NCBI RefSeq assembly: GCF_037126465.1
Contig: NC_088201.1
Coordinates: 83,232,273 to 83,296,272, forward strand
From: Ornithodoros turicata
Lineage: Eukaryota > Arthropoda > Arachnida > Ixodida > Argasidae
Reading direction: 5' to 3'
DNA: 64,000 nt
Made by a program: the position numbers and the translations under genes. Every line of letters starts with the position of its first letter. Position 1 is the first letter of the stretch. Below are positions 33,250-45,100 of the stretch, piece after piece. The notes under the pieces are model-generated. The model had not been told where the DNA came from. It did not search any database and worked only from the letters and a program-made list of their open reading frames with translations.

Positions 33250-36145
33250 AATACAGTTGATAGCGTACAACTTTCGCTTTCGCGTGTTAAGGTGCCACTA
33301 CGGACTAAATCTCGTGTCTTCAGAATCCTACCAAACCATGTTACTGAAATATTCTTGTCTCACTTAACATTCCTGTAAAATATTTTGGCTCTACGTGACA
33401 CGAAAGCTAGAGAAAATACATTGTTATTTTTGAGAACTGTGACGTCATGTTAGGCTGCGACGGAGCACCCGGCTCTACATCCGGCAACGTTGTTGCCGTT
33501 CGAGTCTTCCGGGGGGGGGGGGGCGCTCAGTTTTTGCAATCCGTTAGCGGAGCCTCACGTGACATATCATCCGAACGCTCCGACCTTCGGGAAAAAACAC
33601 GGAGGGAGAAGGCTTGTCCACCACGTGACCTTCCCCGGACGCCGGCGTCGTTGCTGGGAGACGAGTGCCCTCTCCAGAACATGACATCATTGCAATTTGT
33701 GGGCTTATGATTACGTCTCCTGCTCCTCGCGTCATCGAAACTTGTGGAAGTTCCGCAGATCTTCAAAAATTGACAGAAATGCACAGCGTTCGTAAACAGG
33801 ATTGATATTTCGCGTATAGAATCCTTGAGGCACCTTCTTTTCACCTAGTAAATAAAATAACGCTGTTTTCCGTGTCCGGAGTGGAACTTTAACGTGTTGT
33901 TTCGGACACAGCTTCAATTCTAGAACACCTATAGTGTTGTGTGTGGATAGTTGGGGTTGCTTCGAATGTAACCAGCAAGGTGCATGTATGCCGCAATTGG
34001 CACACTTTTTGCTAACGTTTGTATGCTACCGTGGTGTACTGGAGTTGGAAAGTCGGACAAAGATCGAGTTTAGCATGACCCAGTAAAGACTAATTCGAAG
34101 CGTTGAGATCGGGATTTACCCGAAAAGTTAGACACTGTGTGAAAATAGTTTGTTCTGGAAAGGAACGAGCAATAATAAAGGGCCATCGGAAAGAAATGCG
34201 GAAATGTTTTATGGGGCACGCGTCAAACACGAAACATGAACACAGAACAGACAATCATTTGGCAACGTGGAACGGATTCGGAAAAGTCCTTGGGCATAGC
34301 CATCCATATGTGCGAGAGCTCATTGACTATCTAGGCCTGGAATCAGCTGCCGTACCTGTCATGAATCCATAAACTTATTTAAAAAATATGGACGTAACTC
34401 GTGGCTGTACACATGTAGGAAGGAAACACAAGAAGCGGCTCTTCGCTCCAGACTAGCGTAGCCACCATCTAGCGGTCGCTCGAGTCAAAATCGCCATTAC
34501 GTCCTGTCCACCACGTGATCCCCTCTAAAGTTTCGGTTTTGCAAGGCTTTGTTTCTCGCGCTGCTCTCCGTGCGATATTGCTTTTCGAAAGTAATTTATT
34601 GTGGAAATGTGAGCACCATCGTAGAAACGACGAATACTAATGTGTTCCTGTCCCGGCTGCGGGTCTCGTTGAACTGGAAGCAGCTCTGTCACGAGAACAC
34701 GTTTTGTTCGTAAGTACACGGTCAGTCGTAGTCGCCTGTGTGTGTTCGAGTCATTTTGAATTGTTCGTTTGGGACCTGACACTGTGCCGCATATTCATTT
34801 CATATCCTCTGTTTTGTACAAATCTGGTTAATAGTGTTCTGAGTGCGGCATTCTTTAAGACTTAATCAAGAAACGTACGTACGTTGGAAGTCACCGTTGC
34901 CACGCGTGATGTTTCCGGTCCCGCGAACTCGTTTTGCGTTCTGCACACTGTGACCGGTCTTCTAACAGAAGAGTAAACATTGGAACATACAGAAATAAAG
35001 TGCAAGCACGCGTTCAACGTAATACTGCTATCTGAACTGTGACACAAATACAGCTCGCGTCGTCTGCTCTGGTGGCGCCGTGCTGTCTGGAGGGTCACGT
35101 GAGTGGTCACGTGGTAGACAGTAGCATCCCAGAGTGCAACGAGAAGCCGGCTACACTCGTCCCGATGGAAAACTGTCGGGAGGGGCCGCTCCTTGTGTTT
35201 CCTCCCGACAAGGAGCGGCAAGAGCGGCCACCTTCAGACAAGGATACCGAATCTGCGGGTGCGAAGCGCTGATCATGAGGAGGCAATGGGACAAGTTCCT
35301 CTAGACATAAGCTTGCAGAATCCGCTTTAATATTTTATGCAGAAAAACTGTGAACACAAATGAACGAAAAAGAAATGTACCTCTCTTAGTTACTGACTAA
35401 TACAACAACGCATTGTAATTTTATTACCTATACGCCTGTCACACGGGCAGTCTTTAATGGTCGTTGAAACTAATGGGAATTGAACATGCTCGTGGCGCCA
35501 CTAAGTGTGTAACCTGTCAACTTCTCAAACAGCATCGGGGTCTGTGCTTCCTGACAGGTTGACACGTTACACGCTTGGTGCCGTCCGAGTGACGCTCTCT
35601 CCGATTTCCAGAGAGGGAATTCCGGCGTACGCTCAACATCCATCTTCTGCTCTTACCATGCATTACATGAAAATTGCACAGAAACTACTCTACTAGTTAG
35701 CGTCCAATTTTCGGCGTTATCGTCAGTGATGAACGAGGAGTAAAACGGCATTGGGTGATTTCAGGCAGAATCAGGCAGCGTGGTCCGGTCGACCTCTCAG
35801 ATTTTTTTCGTTCCAATATATATTGAAGCCTAGTGTTTAGGAAGTACATTGGCGAAGGAAATAGCTGGAAATATGTTACAGTTGTTTTTTAAAAATAATA
35901 ATGTTCAAGACTGACCATTTCGCACACTGCGAATCCTCGCAATTTTGAGGCATCGTATCTTAGTGGCCATTAAGGCCATGCAGTTAATTTTTTTCGCGCT
36001 TATTGCCCATGTGCTGCTGTACTGTTTGCTGTATCTTTGAGGTTCTAGGTTTTGCAGGTGTCCAGATAAAAAATCGCGAAGTCGCCTCATTTGCAAAAAA
36101 AATCACTTTTTGAAATACGATATAAATACGATATATAATAATATG
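33250..36145. other. Long gene-free stretch
   Basis: No gene is supported. It contains a 13-base G run at about 33512-33524 and a short inverted repeat (CCGCTCCTTGTG/CAAGGAGCGG) at 35188-35220. A segment at 35620-35680 (AATTCCGGCGTACGCTCAAC, TTCTGCTCTTACCATG) recurs in similar form at 57340-57400. Open frames near 34103 and 34862 show no known domain. Confidence 0.5.
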
Positions 36146-36149
36146 AAAA

Positions 36150-36425
36150 ATACGCAACCCAAGTTGCGCGTTTTTGCCATACCACCCCTCACTAAACACA
36201 GAACGATGTCACCTATGTTAACCCTCTGGTATTTGCAGAAAAGGAGTGACTCCTTTTCTGCAAATACCAGAGGGTTAACATAGGTGAAATCGTTCTGTTC
36301 GACTTTAAACGCTCTTTCCATTCATATAAAAGAGATTCTTGGAAAACCTCGGACATACTTCCTAACGCCCGTTTAGTGAGGGGTGGTAAGGCAAAAACGC
36401 GCAACTTCGGTTGCGTATTTTTTAT
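36150..36425. mobile_element. Foldback element with nested hairpin
   Basis: Outer arms pair: ATACGCAACCCAAGTTGCGC with TACCACCCCTCACTAAAC on the left, and GTGAGGGGTGGTAAGGCAAA with GCGCAACTTCGGTTGCGTAT on the right. The centre holds the 101-base hairpin listed next. Confidence 0.8.
36198..36298. repeat. 101-base near-perfect palindrome
   Basis: Two 50-base arms around one central base (G at 36248) match at 49 of 50 positions; the arms start ACAGAACGAT(G/T)TCACC and end AAGGAGT. Almost no loop. Transcribed RNA would form a long duplex. Confidence 0.93.
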
Positions 36426-36551
36426 ATTCGCCCACTCGTGACGTGGTACATATTCATCACGCATGTTGTTCATGATAAGCTCGGATAGCGTAGTGAAAGA
36501 AAAAAAAATCACTTCAGAAATGATCGAGGTTCCGTTGCGGACACTCAAAAG

Positions 36552-37317
36552 CAGGGATGGGCATAAATAGATTTTCTGAGTATTTAACTATAAATACAAA
36601 ATACTTTGTTGAAAGGGGTATTTAAATACTCTTCATAAATACTTTTCAATATTAGTAGTTATATACAAAATATAAATACAGTATTTAAATACCGTAACTA
36701 CTGCTATAAATACTTTGAGGAAGATGGCATCTGGAATTACAGAGATAATGATGATCATAACAACAAATCAATAACATTTATTTGTTAGGTTATCATGACG
36801 ATCTTAATATTAGAAGTTTCTCGAAGACTGCATCTTTTAGGCATCTTCCGTTCGGCCGTACAATCAGTTCCGCAAAGGTGAATAGCATCTCCACAGGTGC
36901 CGATGAACAAAGGCTTGTACTAAATTTGACGAAGATGCTTCATACAACAAGGTAGTCGGGTAGACGCGACCGTTGTCCCCAACAACAGTGAAACTCTCGC
37001 CATCTAAATGGTTGTCACATACGTATGCTGGCGCAAACACGGTACAACTGTGCCCCAAACTTGCCCTTCTTCGCGAAAGGTCAAATGCTGGGCAATTTTA
37101 GGATAGGAGTCAGTATATTCTGTATTTATGGGTATTTATAAAGTAATTACAATAATAAATACCCGAAAATTGGCATTTAAATATAATTATACATTTTTCT
37201 AGTTTGTATTTAAATACGAAATATAAATACATGTATTTATATTTTATTTATATTGTATTTATATTATATTTTTAATAGTATTTTAATTACAATGTATTTA
37301 TATACGGCCCATCCCTG
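36552..37317. mobile_element. 766-bp hAT non-autonomous element, TSD CTCAAAAG
   Basis: Ends CAGGGATGGGC and GCCCATCCCTG are typical hAT termini. The 8-bp duplication CTCAAAAG (36544-36551, 37318-37325) is perfect. Both arms are made of many TAAATAC/GTATTTA words, giving subterminal repeats. The 36730-37080 centre is non-coding. The perfect duplication suggests a fairly recent insertion. Confidence 0.95.
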
Positions 37318-37329
37318 CTCAAAAGTAAC

Positions 37330-37764
37330 CCCATCACAGCAACATGTATGGCGCGGTGTCGAAGCCGCGGTAGGGTTTTATGGCGCCTTTTTTTGACGAA
37401 GGTCACACACGAGGTGCGAACTAAGAAGCTGCGCAGTTCCTGCCGGATGGATGAGATCATGTGTCATAAAGCAGTGAAACATAATCCGCTTTCCGAATAG
37501 TTATTGGAGAGGCGATCGACAGAAGCGGAGAAAGCGCCTCTTTCCGTCACTCCTGTTGTCTTCATGCGACTTCGTCTAGGCAGAACACATTCTGTTCCTC
37601 CTATGTCTGGGAACACAAAAACCTCAGTGCTCCTTTGTAAGGGCGTGCAATGAACAGAGCTCATAGCGCAGACCGTGTGACCGTGTGTTCTGTGCGGACT
37701 ACGCTGGTAAGCACTGCAGTGCACTCTAAGCAATTTCTTTGTTGTTTCAACAGGAAATCCTAGA
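37330..37764. other. No gene recognised
   Basis: Only short frames without motifs. Confidence 0.45.
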
Positions 37765-37765
37765 A

Positions 37766-38085
37766 AAAAATAACCCAGGAGCCCCGTTAAATTTTACAGG
37801 ACATTTGTTTTAGGTAATTTACAGGTCCCTCGCCAAAAAAGAAAAACAAAACAGGGCGGGGATGTTAAAATAACAGAACGCTGGGTTTCCCCAAAATAAC
37901 AGGAATCCAAATCACTGGTATGCCTTTAACAGGATGGCGTAAAATTTACAGGGGACCTGTTTTAGGCAATTCACAGGCCGTCGCCCAAAAACTAAATAAC
38001 AGGAAGGGGACGTTAAAATAACAGTAGGTCTGGTTTCCTCGAAATAATGGGGCAATCTAAATCACCCGGTGTGGTCATTTCTTCC
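37766..38085. repeat. Tandem duplication, about 160-bp unit x2
   Basis: Both units hold (A)AATTTTACAGG, CTGTTTTAGGCAATTCACAG or its variant, CTCGCCAAAAA/GTCGCCCAAAAA, GTTAAAATAACAG and a closing CAATCTAAATCAC/AATCCAAATCAC. Copies are clearly diverged. Confidence 0.8.
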
Positions 38086-38540
38086 CTAATTACTAGCTCC
38101 ATGCATCCAGAAGCTCAGTTGAACGACCAGGTGAGTGCTTGAAAACGCTTTAGTTCGTCCACAAAAGAGAGCACGTTTTGGGTGACCGTTCCAGGGCCGT
38201 GTCTCTTGCCTTTTGTTTTTGACCCAGGAGGAGGATTGATGCTCAGGAAGCACCTGAAAACAAAAATAATCATATCAGGCTGAGGTCACAGGGAATGCAA
38301 TCAAATGTTCTGCATGTTACCAAAGGCAATCCCTTTTATACAGAAAGCACCATTGATGTCCAGCTAATCCTCAACTGCGTTCACAGACATGCAAGCAATT
38401 TTAAGGCACCAGAGACAAAGGCTGTTCCTATGTGGGAACACCATGAAAATTTTGAATGAAGCCTTGACATAAGAAACAGAGTGTAAATATGTCATCTGAG
38501 ATGACAGGCTACATAATGTATACATGTGTTGCAACATTTA
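38086..38540. other. No gene recognised
   Basis: No motif or splice-supported frame. Confidence 0.45.
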
Positions 38541-38542
38541 TA

Positions 38543-39288
38543 CAGGGTGTCCTTTTTATTGGAAACATTTTTCATAAAAAAATCTAAAAAGGGCAGGCTA
38601 TTTCTGCTTTTGCATATGACATACACTCCGCGTGGGAAAAAATTAAAAAATAAACTAAAATTCGTTAACTTTTTAATTAGCAGCCTTTGGGAAAACAGCA
38701 GAATTGTAGCCCATCCTAAAAAACATCCATACTATTTGTCAAAAATCTCGAAAACCGCGCGTACCGGCAGATATCAAATGCACAATGATCACATGCAAAT
38801 AAGGTGTAAAGGGAGAAGGCGCTGATCAAACTGCACCAGAAAGGGCGTGCAGACACCACGTGATGAGTCACGCGCTCAAACCTTGCAGAGCGATTGGAGC
38901 TGGAGCGCAGATAAGCCGGTCCGATGTGAAAATAAGCCACGCCTTCGAGCGTTGTCAGCTTTTTTTCCGCGCCTTTTTTTACTCCGTTGAAGGCAGTTTG
39001 CATGTGGGTTTTTGGCAATGAATTTTGAAGATACGCGAGCTTTTTCCCGATCTTTCTTCGAACGTTATGGACGTTTTTGATGATGGGCTACAATTCTGCT
39101 ATCTCAGTTTTTCCCAAAAGCTACTAATTAAAAATTTAACGAATTTTAGTTAATTAGTTGTCCAGCAGGTGCACAATACTGACCATAAAGTTCCCGCCGC
39201 GCCGTGTGTATCATATGCAAAAGCGGAAATAGCCTGCCCTTTAGATTTTTTTCAGAAAGATGCGTTTCCAATAAAAAAAGACACCCTG
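38543..39288. mobile_element. Foldback element (CAGGGTGTCC ends, TA flanks)
   Basis: Left end TA|CAGGGTGTCCTTTTTATTGG; right end CCAATAAAAAAAGACACCCTG|TA. Arms of about 180 bp share GGGCAGGCTATTTCTGCTTT and its mirror. Same end type as the elements at 3.0-4.9 kb and 45.1-46.0 kb. Non-coding. Confidence 0.9.
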
Positions 39289-39441
39289 TATATGTGCCAC
39301 GCCCTGCTCAATGACGTTTGACCAAGTTTTCGCTTCTTCTGCTATCAGGTAGTATTTGAAATAATGCTAACAATGCAGTACATCAGGAGTTCACTCTTGC
39401 CGTTAAAGAAAATGAAGTGTTGCCTCTACTTGACGTGGATA

Positions 39442-40486
39442 CACTGTTAGAAAAAAAGGTATTAATAAGGTATAATAATGTGCTCTTATACCTCTTTTAT
39501 ACCTTCTGCTTCACATATATACCTTTGGAGGGTATAGAAGAGGTACACATTTCCTATTTATACCTTCAACCCTTCTCGAGGGTATGAAAGAGGTATAAAG
39601 GAGAGCTAACGTACCATATTTATACCTCATCACCATGCGTTCATATCCAGTACCAGCAATAGATCACCAGGCTATGCCTTTCACGGATACGATGAGGCTG
39701 CTTATTCCTTCTGTTTCTTTATACCTTTATGGTTTTTTATACCTTTATTTCCGCAACGTGCTGTATCACATCATCATTTTTTCTTGAGACGGTATCAGCT
39801 AAGTTAAACGGATATTTAACTAAGAAACATACACATCAGTACAGTACTATCTAAATCCACATGGTTAGTTTATGGCTGCATAAAATCTTCATTGCTGGAA
39901 TGTTGAATCTAGATGTCCTCACCCTTAGGGTTGCGTACCAGACGAAAGCTGCTCCACAGTTTGTCAAGTCGCCACTAGTATATCAGTATATGTTGCTCTG
40001 TAAATGTCTGTCTCACGATACATCGTGATACACATATGATGACTGCGCAGAGCGTCTTGCTCCTCGAAAATTTTGTTTAGATTTCAACTCCACATCTTTT
40101 TATTTTTTTTAGATGCCGAGTAATGTGCACGAGGTTTTCGTCCTACTTCACAACCATATGCGTTTGCGTGCGTGCCAACCATGCGTTTGCGTGTGTTTGT
40201 AATACGTGTGTGTGTGTGTGTGTCAAAAACTTTTCTTCCCTCCAAAGGTGATTTTTCTAGTTCCTTCCTCTAAAAATACTTATGCCTAGGTGTGATGTAA
40301 CACCATGATGGTACTCGTGCAGACCTTCACAGGGGTATAGAGCTATACCCCTAAAGGTATGGCATATGGCCCTTTGTTGAGGACTATTTTTATACCTGTA
40401 ACCGAGGTATAAAATAATACCTAAGAAGGGCTAAGTTATTGAGCAGGCGACCTATACCTCTAAAGGTATAGATTTTTCTCTGAGTG
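39442..40486. mobile_element. 1.05-kb deletion derivative of the CACTG element
   Basis: Starts CACTGTTAGAAAAAAAGG and ends TTTTTCTCTGAGTG. The first 240 bp match 12711-12900 and the rest matches 29128-30067, so it equals the large element with about 16 kb removed from the middle. TA flanks both sides. It lacks both genes and would need the enzyme supplied in trans. Confidence 0.88.
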
Positions 40487-40661
40487 TAGGAAGTGTTACA
40501 AACGAAATACAGGGCCATGAGAGACGCAAGAGCAGCATTCATATCTGGTACTGCTTTCATGACGACCTGCTGATCTGCAGCAATCATGAATCGCCTAAAA
40601 ACGTAGGGGCTCCCTAACAGAAAAGAAAATATGGTATGACTGTTATTGATACAGGATGCGA

Positions 40662-40809
40662 CCCAAGCAGCACAATGTACTGAAAGTCGAGTGCAATAGC
40701 TGTGGACGGATAGGTGGGAGGCCTTGACAGACTCAGGACACTAAAGAACATTAAGATACATACCGTCCACCCTATTGCACTCGACTTTCAGTACATTGCG
40801 CTGCTTGGG
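40662..40809. mobile_element. Short MITE, CCCAAGCAGCACAATG ends, copy 2
   Basis: 148 bp with the same 37-bp inverted ends as 7247-7399; its interior is the reverse complement of copy 1 (GTGGACGG ... CATACCGTCCAC). Confidence 0.88.
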
Positions 40810-40811
40810 GA

Positions 40812-41478
40812 GGCTCACCAGCTGAAATTATCACAGGGGGCGGAGGCAGCGCAACGTCTTCGATGGTCTTGTCCGCCTGAAAAGGGGCTGAAAGGGAAAA
40901 TACATCGAGGAGTGTCAGATCACTGGAGTTCAAATGGCAAAGAAGCACTCAACAGGTTGTTCACTTTCGTCATGAACGGGAGCGACCTTCCCTTGAGCGG
41001 GACAGCGGATCGTCCCAATCTCGTTTCCAGCTGGCTATCAGCGCCCGATTACAAAGCTCCGCTGTTTAAGATAAGTCTTCGCGCCACTGTGGACCTGGAT
41101 TAGACTAGTTAACCTCAGAACGGAAATTTACGCCTTCCGCTCCAGCAATTTCGTCATATGGTATCCACGTGGTCCTATTCGTTCTTGTTCACAGTTCTTA
41201 TCACCTGTTTGAATGAAATAGGCAGCGGGGTTTGGTTGTTCGCGATAAAACGTCGTGCTGAGAGGTATGGTTCCGTGGTTGAGACGAAATTCACAAAGCT
41301 TCCCACTCCCAATGACCCACCCAGAGAGGCTGCCGAAGGAAGACATCGTGGCAGCCAGAATATCCAGATTAGCCAACTGATGTCGGCTCTTTAGGTAGAC
41401 GCAGCTTTTTCATCCCTCAACATTGTAACATCGGTATGGTGAAGATGCAAGTGTTGTTCTGGAAACATCAATTTAGTA
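40812..41478. other. No gene recognised
   Basis: Frames at 40840-41400 on both strands are open but lack identifiable domains; possibly remnants of a retroelement polyprotein, not supportable. Confidence 0.4.
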
Positions 41479-41912
41479 TGAGAGAACTGATGTTTTGAGG
41501 CTGGAACAACATAGATGTGACAAATACATACAAAGCCTCAACTACCTAAGAAATTAACGATGAAAGATGGAAGTCACTGAAAAGGTTAGCCAGCTGTAGG
41601 AGTCAAACCCACATCTTCAGGATTACCGGTCCAGGGCTCTACCAATTGAGCTAAGCTAACACGCCTTCCGAGCGACTTCCAGGGTGCGTCATCTGAAGGG
41701 ACAAACCAGCCACTCTCTCTCACTCATCCTCCTTTCACTCTTACATTTTTGCTCACTCATACAGACATTCATACGACGGGATCGACGCTAGCGGCAACTG
41801 TTGAACGTGAGAGAACTGATGTTCGGAGGCTGGAACAACATAGAAGGGACAAATACATACAAGGGCCCCAATGGCCTAAGAAATTAACCACCAATCTCTA
41901 CCAATTGAGCTA
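41479..41912 (-). repeat. Composite tRNA-like SINE, about 1.3 units
   Basis: On the minus strand GTTAGCTTAGCTCAATTGGTAGAG, then CTGGACCGGTAATCC and a box B-like GGGTTTGACTCC. The unit (body GAGAGAACTGATGTT, GGCTGGAACAACATAG, AAGAAATTAAC; then the tRNA-like part) starts again at about 41811 and is cut by the LINE at 41922. Related copy at 17608-17870. Confidence 0.78.
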
Positions 41913-41939
41913 AGCTAACACTTTTTTTTCCACCAGGTA

Positions 41940-42181
41940 ATAACGTTTATTTACAAACATTAAAATAAGCTATGACTGTACAGTGTTAATGAGTGATGTA
42001 TGATGAATGAATGATGCACACCGTAGCATCCAAATACACAGGATACAAAAAAATACACGGTACACAAACACAGGTTACACAGGTCACATGCAGAGAGTAA
42101 TAATTTACATACACACAGGATACGAAAAATACATGGTACACAACACACAGGTTAAACACGTCACACACAGAGAGTAATAAT
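41940..42181 (-). repeat. LINE 3' UTR tandem repeats
   Basis: About 90-bp units with CACACAGGTTA, GTCACA, AGAGAGTAATAATTTACAT repeat 2-3 times between the ORF2 stop and the A-rich end. Tandem repeats in 3' UTRs are common in LINEs. Confidence 0.75.
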
Positions 42182-45100
42182 TTACATAGAGGACAGCGAT
42201 TCACACAGATGCTCTAACCACGGTGGTGCTTCCAAATGCTGCATGCAGCATAGCTTCAGCTGCGTTATTTCTACTTTAAAATACTGCATGGGCGACGCCA
42301 ATGGCTCTTCATTTCTGTCTGCCATACGCAGCTTCCACAAGCAATACATAGCTATCAACATGATAATATCGTAACGTATATCTTCATTCGGATGTAAAGG
42401 TAGGAATCTGATTGTATGTGGGTTCAGAGAGAGGCGTTTATTCAGTACTTTAATCTGTATGTCGTCCCAGAAAAACTGTGCTTCCGTACAATCAAGAAAG
42501 ATGTGGTCAACGGTTTCAGGGACTTTGCAAAACCTGCAGTTGGCAGACCATGGAACATATATGCCTTTCTGTTCCAACCATGCTTTCACAGAGAGCGTTG
42601 ATGTATGAAGCTTGAAAAAGAATGTTTTCATATTCGGCTTTATGTGCATGCGTTTGACCCTGTGTAAAACGTCCGCCCCAGGCCACTCAGACGGAATTTG
42701 CCTGTAAATTGGCACGGGAAACAAGGTATCTATCAAATGGGCTGCCAACACTTCCGTTGAAACCGAAAAGAGGTAATCTGGGGTAAAGCTGACTTTTAGA
42801 AAGTTGATGCAGTCCACGACCTCCTGATAAAACCCTGTCAACTGCAAGCCTTGTTCGTGGAAGCCAACATATATATCAGGCATATAGTTGTAGGCTACTG
42901 CTCTCTTCACGGCGTCTAATAGGGGGTGCACAGACTGCCTATAAAACCAGAGTCTCATAATTAGCTGCTTTACAAACAAGTGCTGTAGACCTAAACCTCC
43001 TTCCTTGACTTTCTTGAAAACGTTTTCTCGGCGCAGTCTTTCAAATGTTGAGCACCATGTCGTGGTGGCAAACACGCGATGGCATGCATGTACGATTTTA
43101 CGGGAACACTGAAGTACTTGCAAAATGTATACCATTTTCGCCACCAAAAACACATTGCAAACTGAAGCCCGCTGGAATATTGACAGTTCCTTGCCTCTCC
43201 AAGTGAATGCATGCTTTTTCATCTTATCAATTCTTTCTGACCACATCCTGTTTGTGTTTCTACTTGCGTGTAATGGCACCCCCAGGTAGTCCGGGTTGCT
43301 CGTCTGCCACTTGTTATCGCAAAATATTTCTGGAGTTGAACCCCAAAGCCCACACCATACTCCTAAAGACTTCTCTTTGTTTACTTGAGCTCCAGAAGCT
43401 GCACAAAATAAGTCGATCTGCTCCATTATTTTTTCGACACTTCTCTTATCTTTCACCAAGAACGCAACGTCATCTGCATACGCCACAACTTTAACTTCAA
43501 CACCACCCAGCTGAAAGCCATGAACGTCATACTGACAGATTGCGTGTATACACAACGGTTCTAAGTACAAATCGAAAAGTAAAGGCGATAAAGGACAACC
43601 TTGCCGGACCGAAGCTCCAAGCGCAATCGGGGTGGCAATGAATCTATTCACCACAAGGCTCGTTGCAACAAGTTTGTAGCACAACTGGATGTGATTTACA
43701 AACCTATCTCCTATGTTGACATGACGCAGCAATGCGAACAGGTATGTATGACAAACTCTATCGAAAGCTTTCGAAAGATCCAACTGTAGCCTCGCCACAT
43801 GCCCACACTCACATCTGCACCAATCCAACACCGTACGAACTAGATGTATATTGGTTTATATTCTTCTATTCTTGATGGCACACGTTTGATGTTCCCCTAC
43901 TAGATGGGGCAACACAAATTGCACACGTGCAGCAAGCACTTTAGCAAAAATTTTGTAGTCAACATTGCAGAGGGTAATAGGCCTATAGTCAGTCACTTTC
44001 GGAGTGGACCCCTCAGCTATTTTCTTCGGGATTAATACAGTGTGCGACCTCCGAAAACTAAGAGAAAAAATGCCCTTTTCCTCCGCTTCTGCATAAAGAT
44101 TAAGTAAAACAGGCGTGAGCAGCTCTACGTACTTCTTGTAGAACTCTGCTCCCAAGCCATCCGGCCCGGGAGTGCGGTTGAAAGCTAACTCTTTGATTGC
44201 ACACTGTATGTCTGTTGCTGCAGTGTCCGACCCTAACATTTCTTTCTCCTCCTCACTTAGCTTTGGCATGGTTGCAATGTACCTATTTATCAAACCCTCA
44301 TCGACTTTTCGTGCTGTTTGTCCAAACAAACTCTTATAGTAATCGACGAATATCTCCCTCACTTTCTCAGAGTCACCTACTACTTTACCCCCGTGCTCTA
44401 AACTTTCAATGCGCCTACTACGCGTCTGCTTCCTCTCTGTTGCCAAATAGCTTTTGTTTGGCGTTTCATCCGGCAAATATCTCTTTGTTCGACATCTAAC
44501 TCTTGCGCCTTCATACCTATGTTCGCTGAAAAGGTCGAGCCGGAGCTCGATTTCCTTTATATCGTCAAAACATGTGCCTAGGTTTTTCGCCTCAAGCTGG
44601 TACCAGACTGCGATGAGCTTCTTTCAATTTGGTTTCTTCACACATTCCTTGATATGCTATTATATTACTCCTCTCAATCGCGTAACCTCTAACCTCCTGC
44701 TTGAAGATTTCCCACTTTTCGGCCCAGCCTAAGGGATTCTCGGCAAGACATGCAAGCTTTCGTCGTATGTAATCATCGAAAACAGAGTCCTGTAAAAGCT
44801 TCGAATTCATTTTCCATAGCTTCCACGTCTTTGGAGTGCGTTTTGCCGTTTCGGGACTTCCAATTGTTGCCACTACGAGACAATGATCGCTGAAGTGGAC
44901 TGGGAAGACTTGGTATTTCGTCACCTCTCTGAGTTTGTTGGCGGAATAGTATATGCGATCCAATCTAGCGTGTGAGTTCCTTTGAAAATGTGTGTATTTA
45001 ATTGTGTCTGGTGTACTATATTCTGCAGCATCAATCAAATTATGAGTTTCTACAATGTACAGCGTGTATGCTATAAAAGGTCAGTCACATTTTCGCGCGT

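Noticed and set aside
33512..33524. G run as a quadruplex-forming regulatory site
   Set aside because: A single 13-base G run with no neighbouring gene; could also be a sequencing or assembly uncertainty.
43207..43494. Plus-strand frames over the LINE (such as 42416-42601 and 43207-43494)
   Set aside because: They are antisense shadows of the LINE ORF2 frame.
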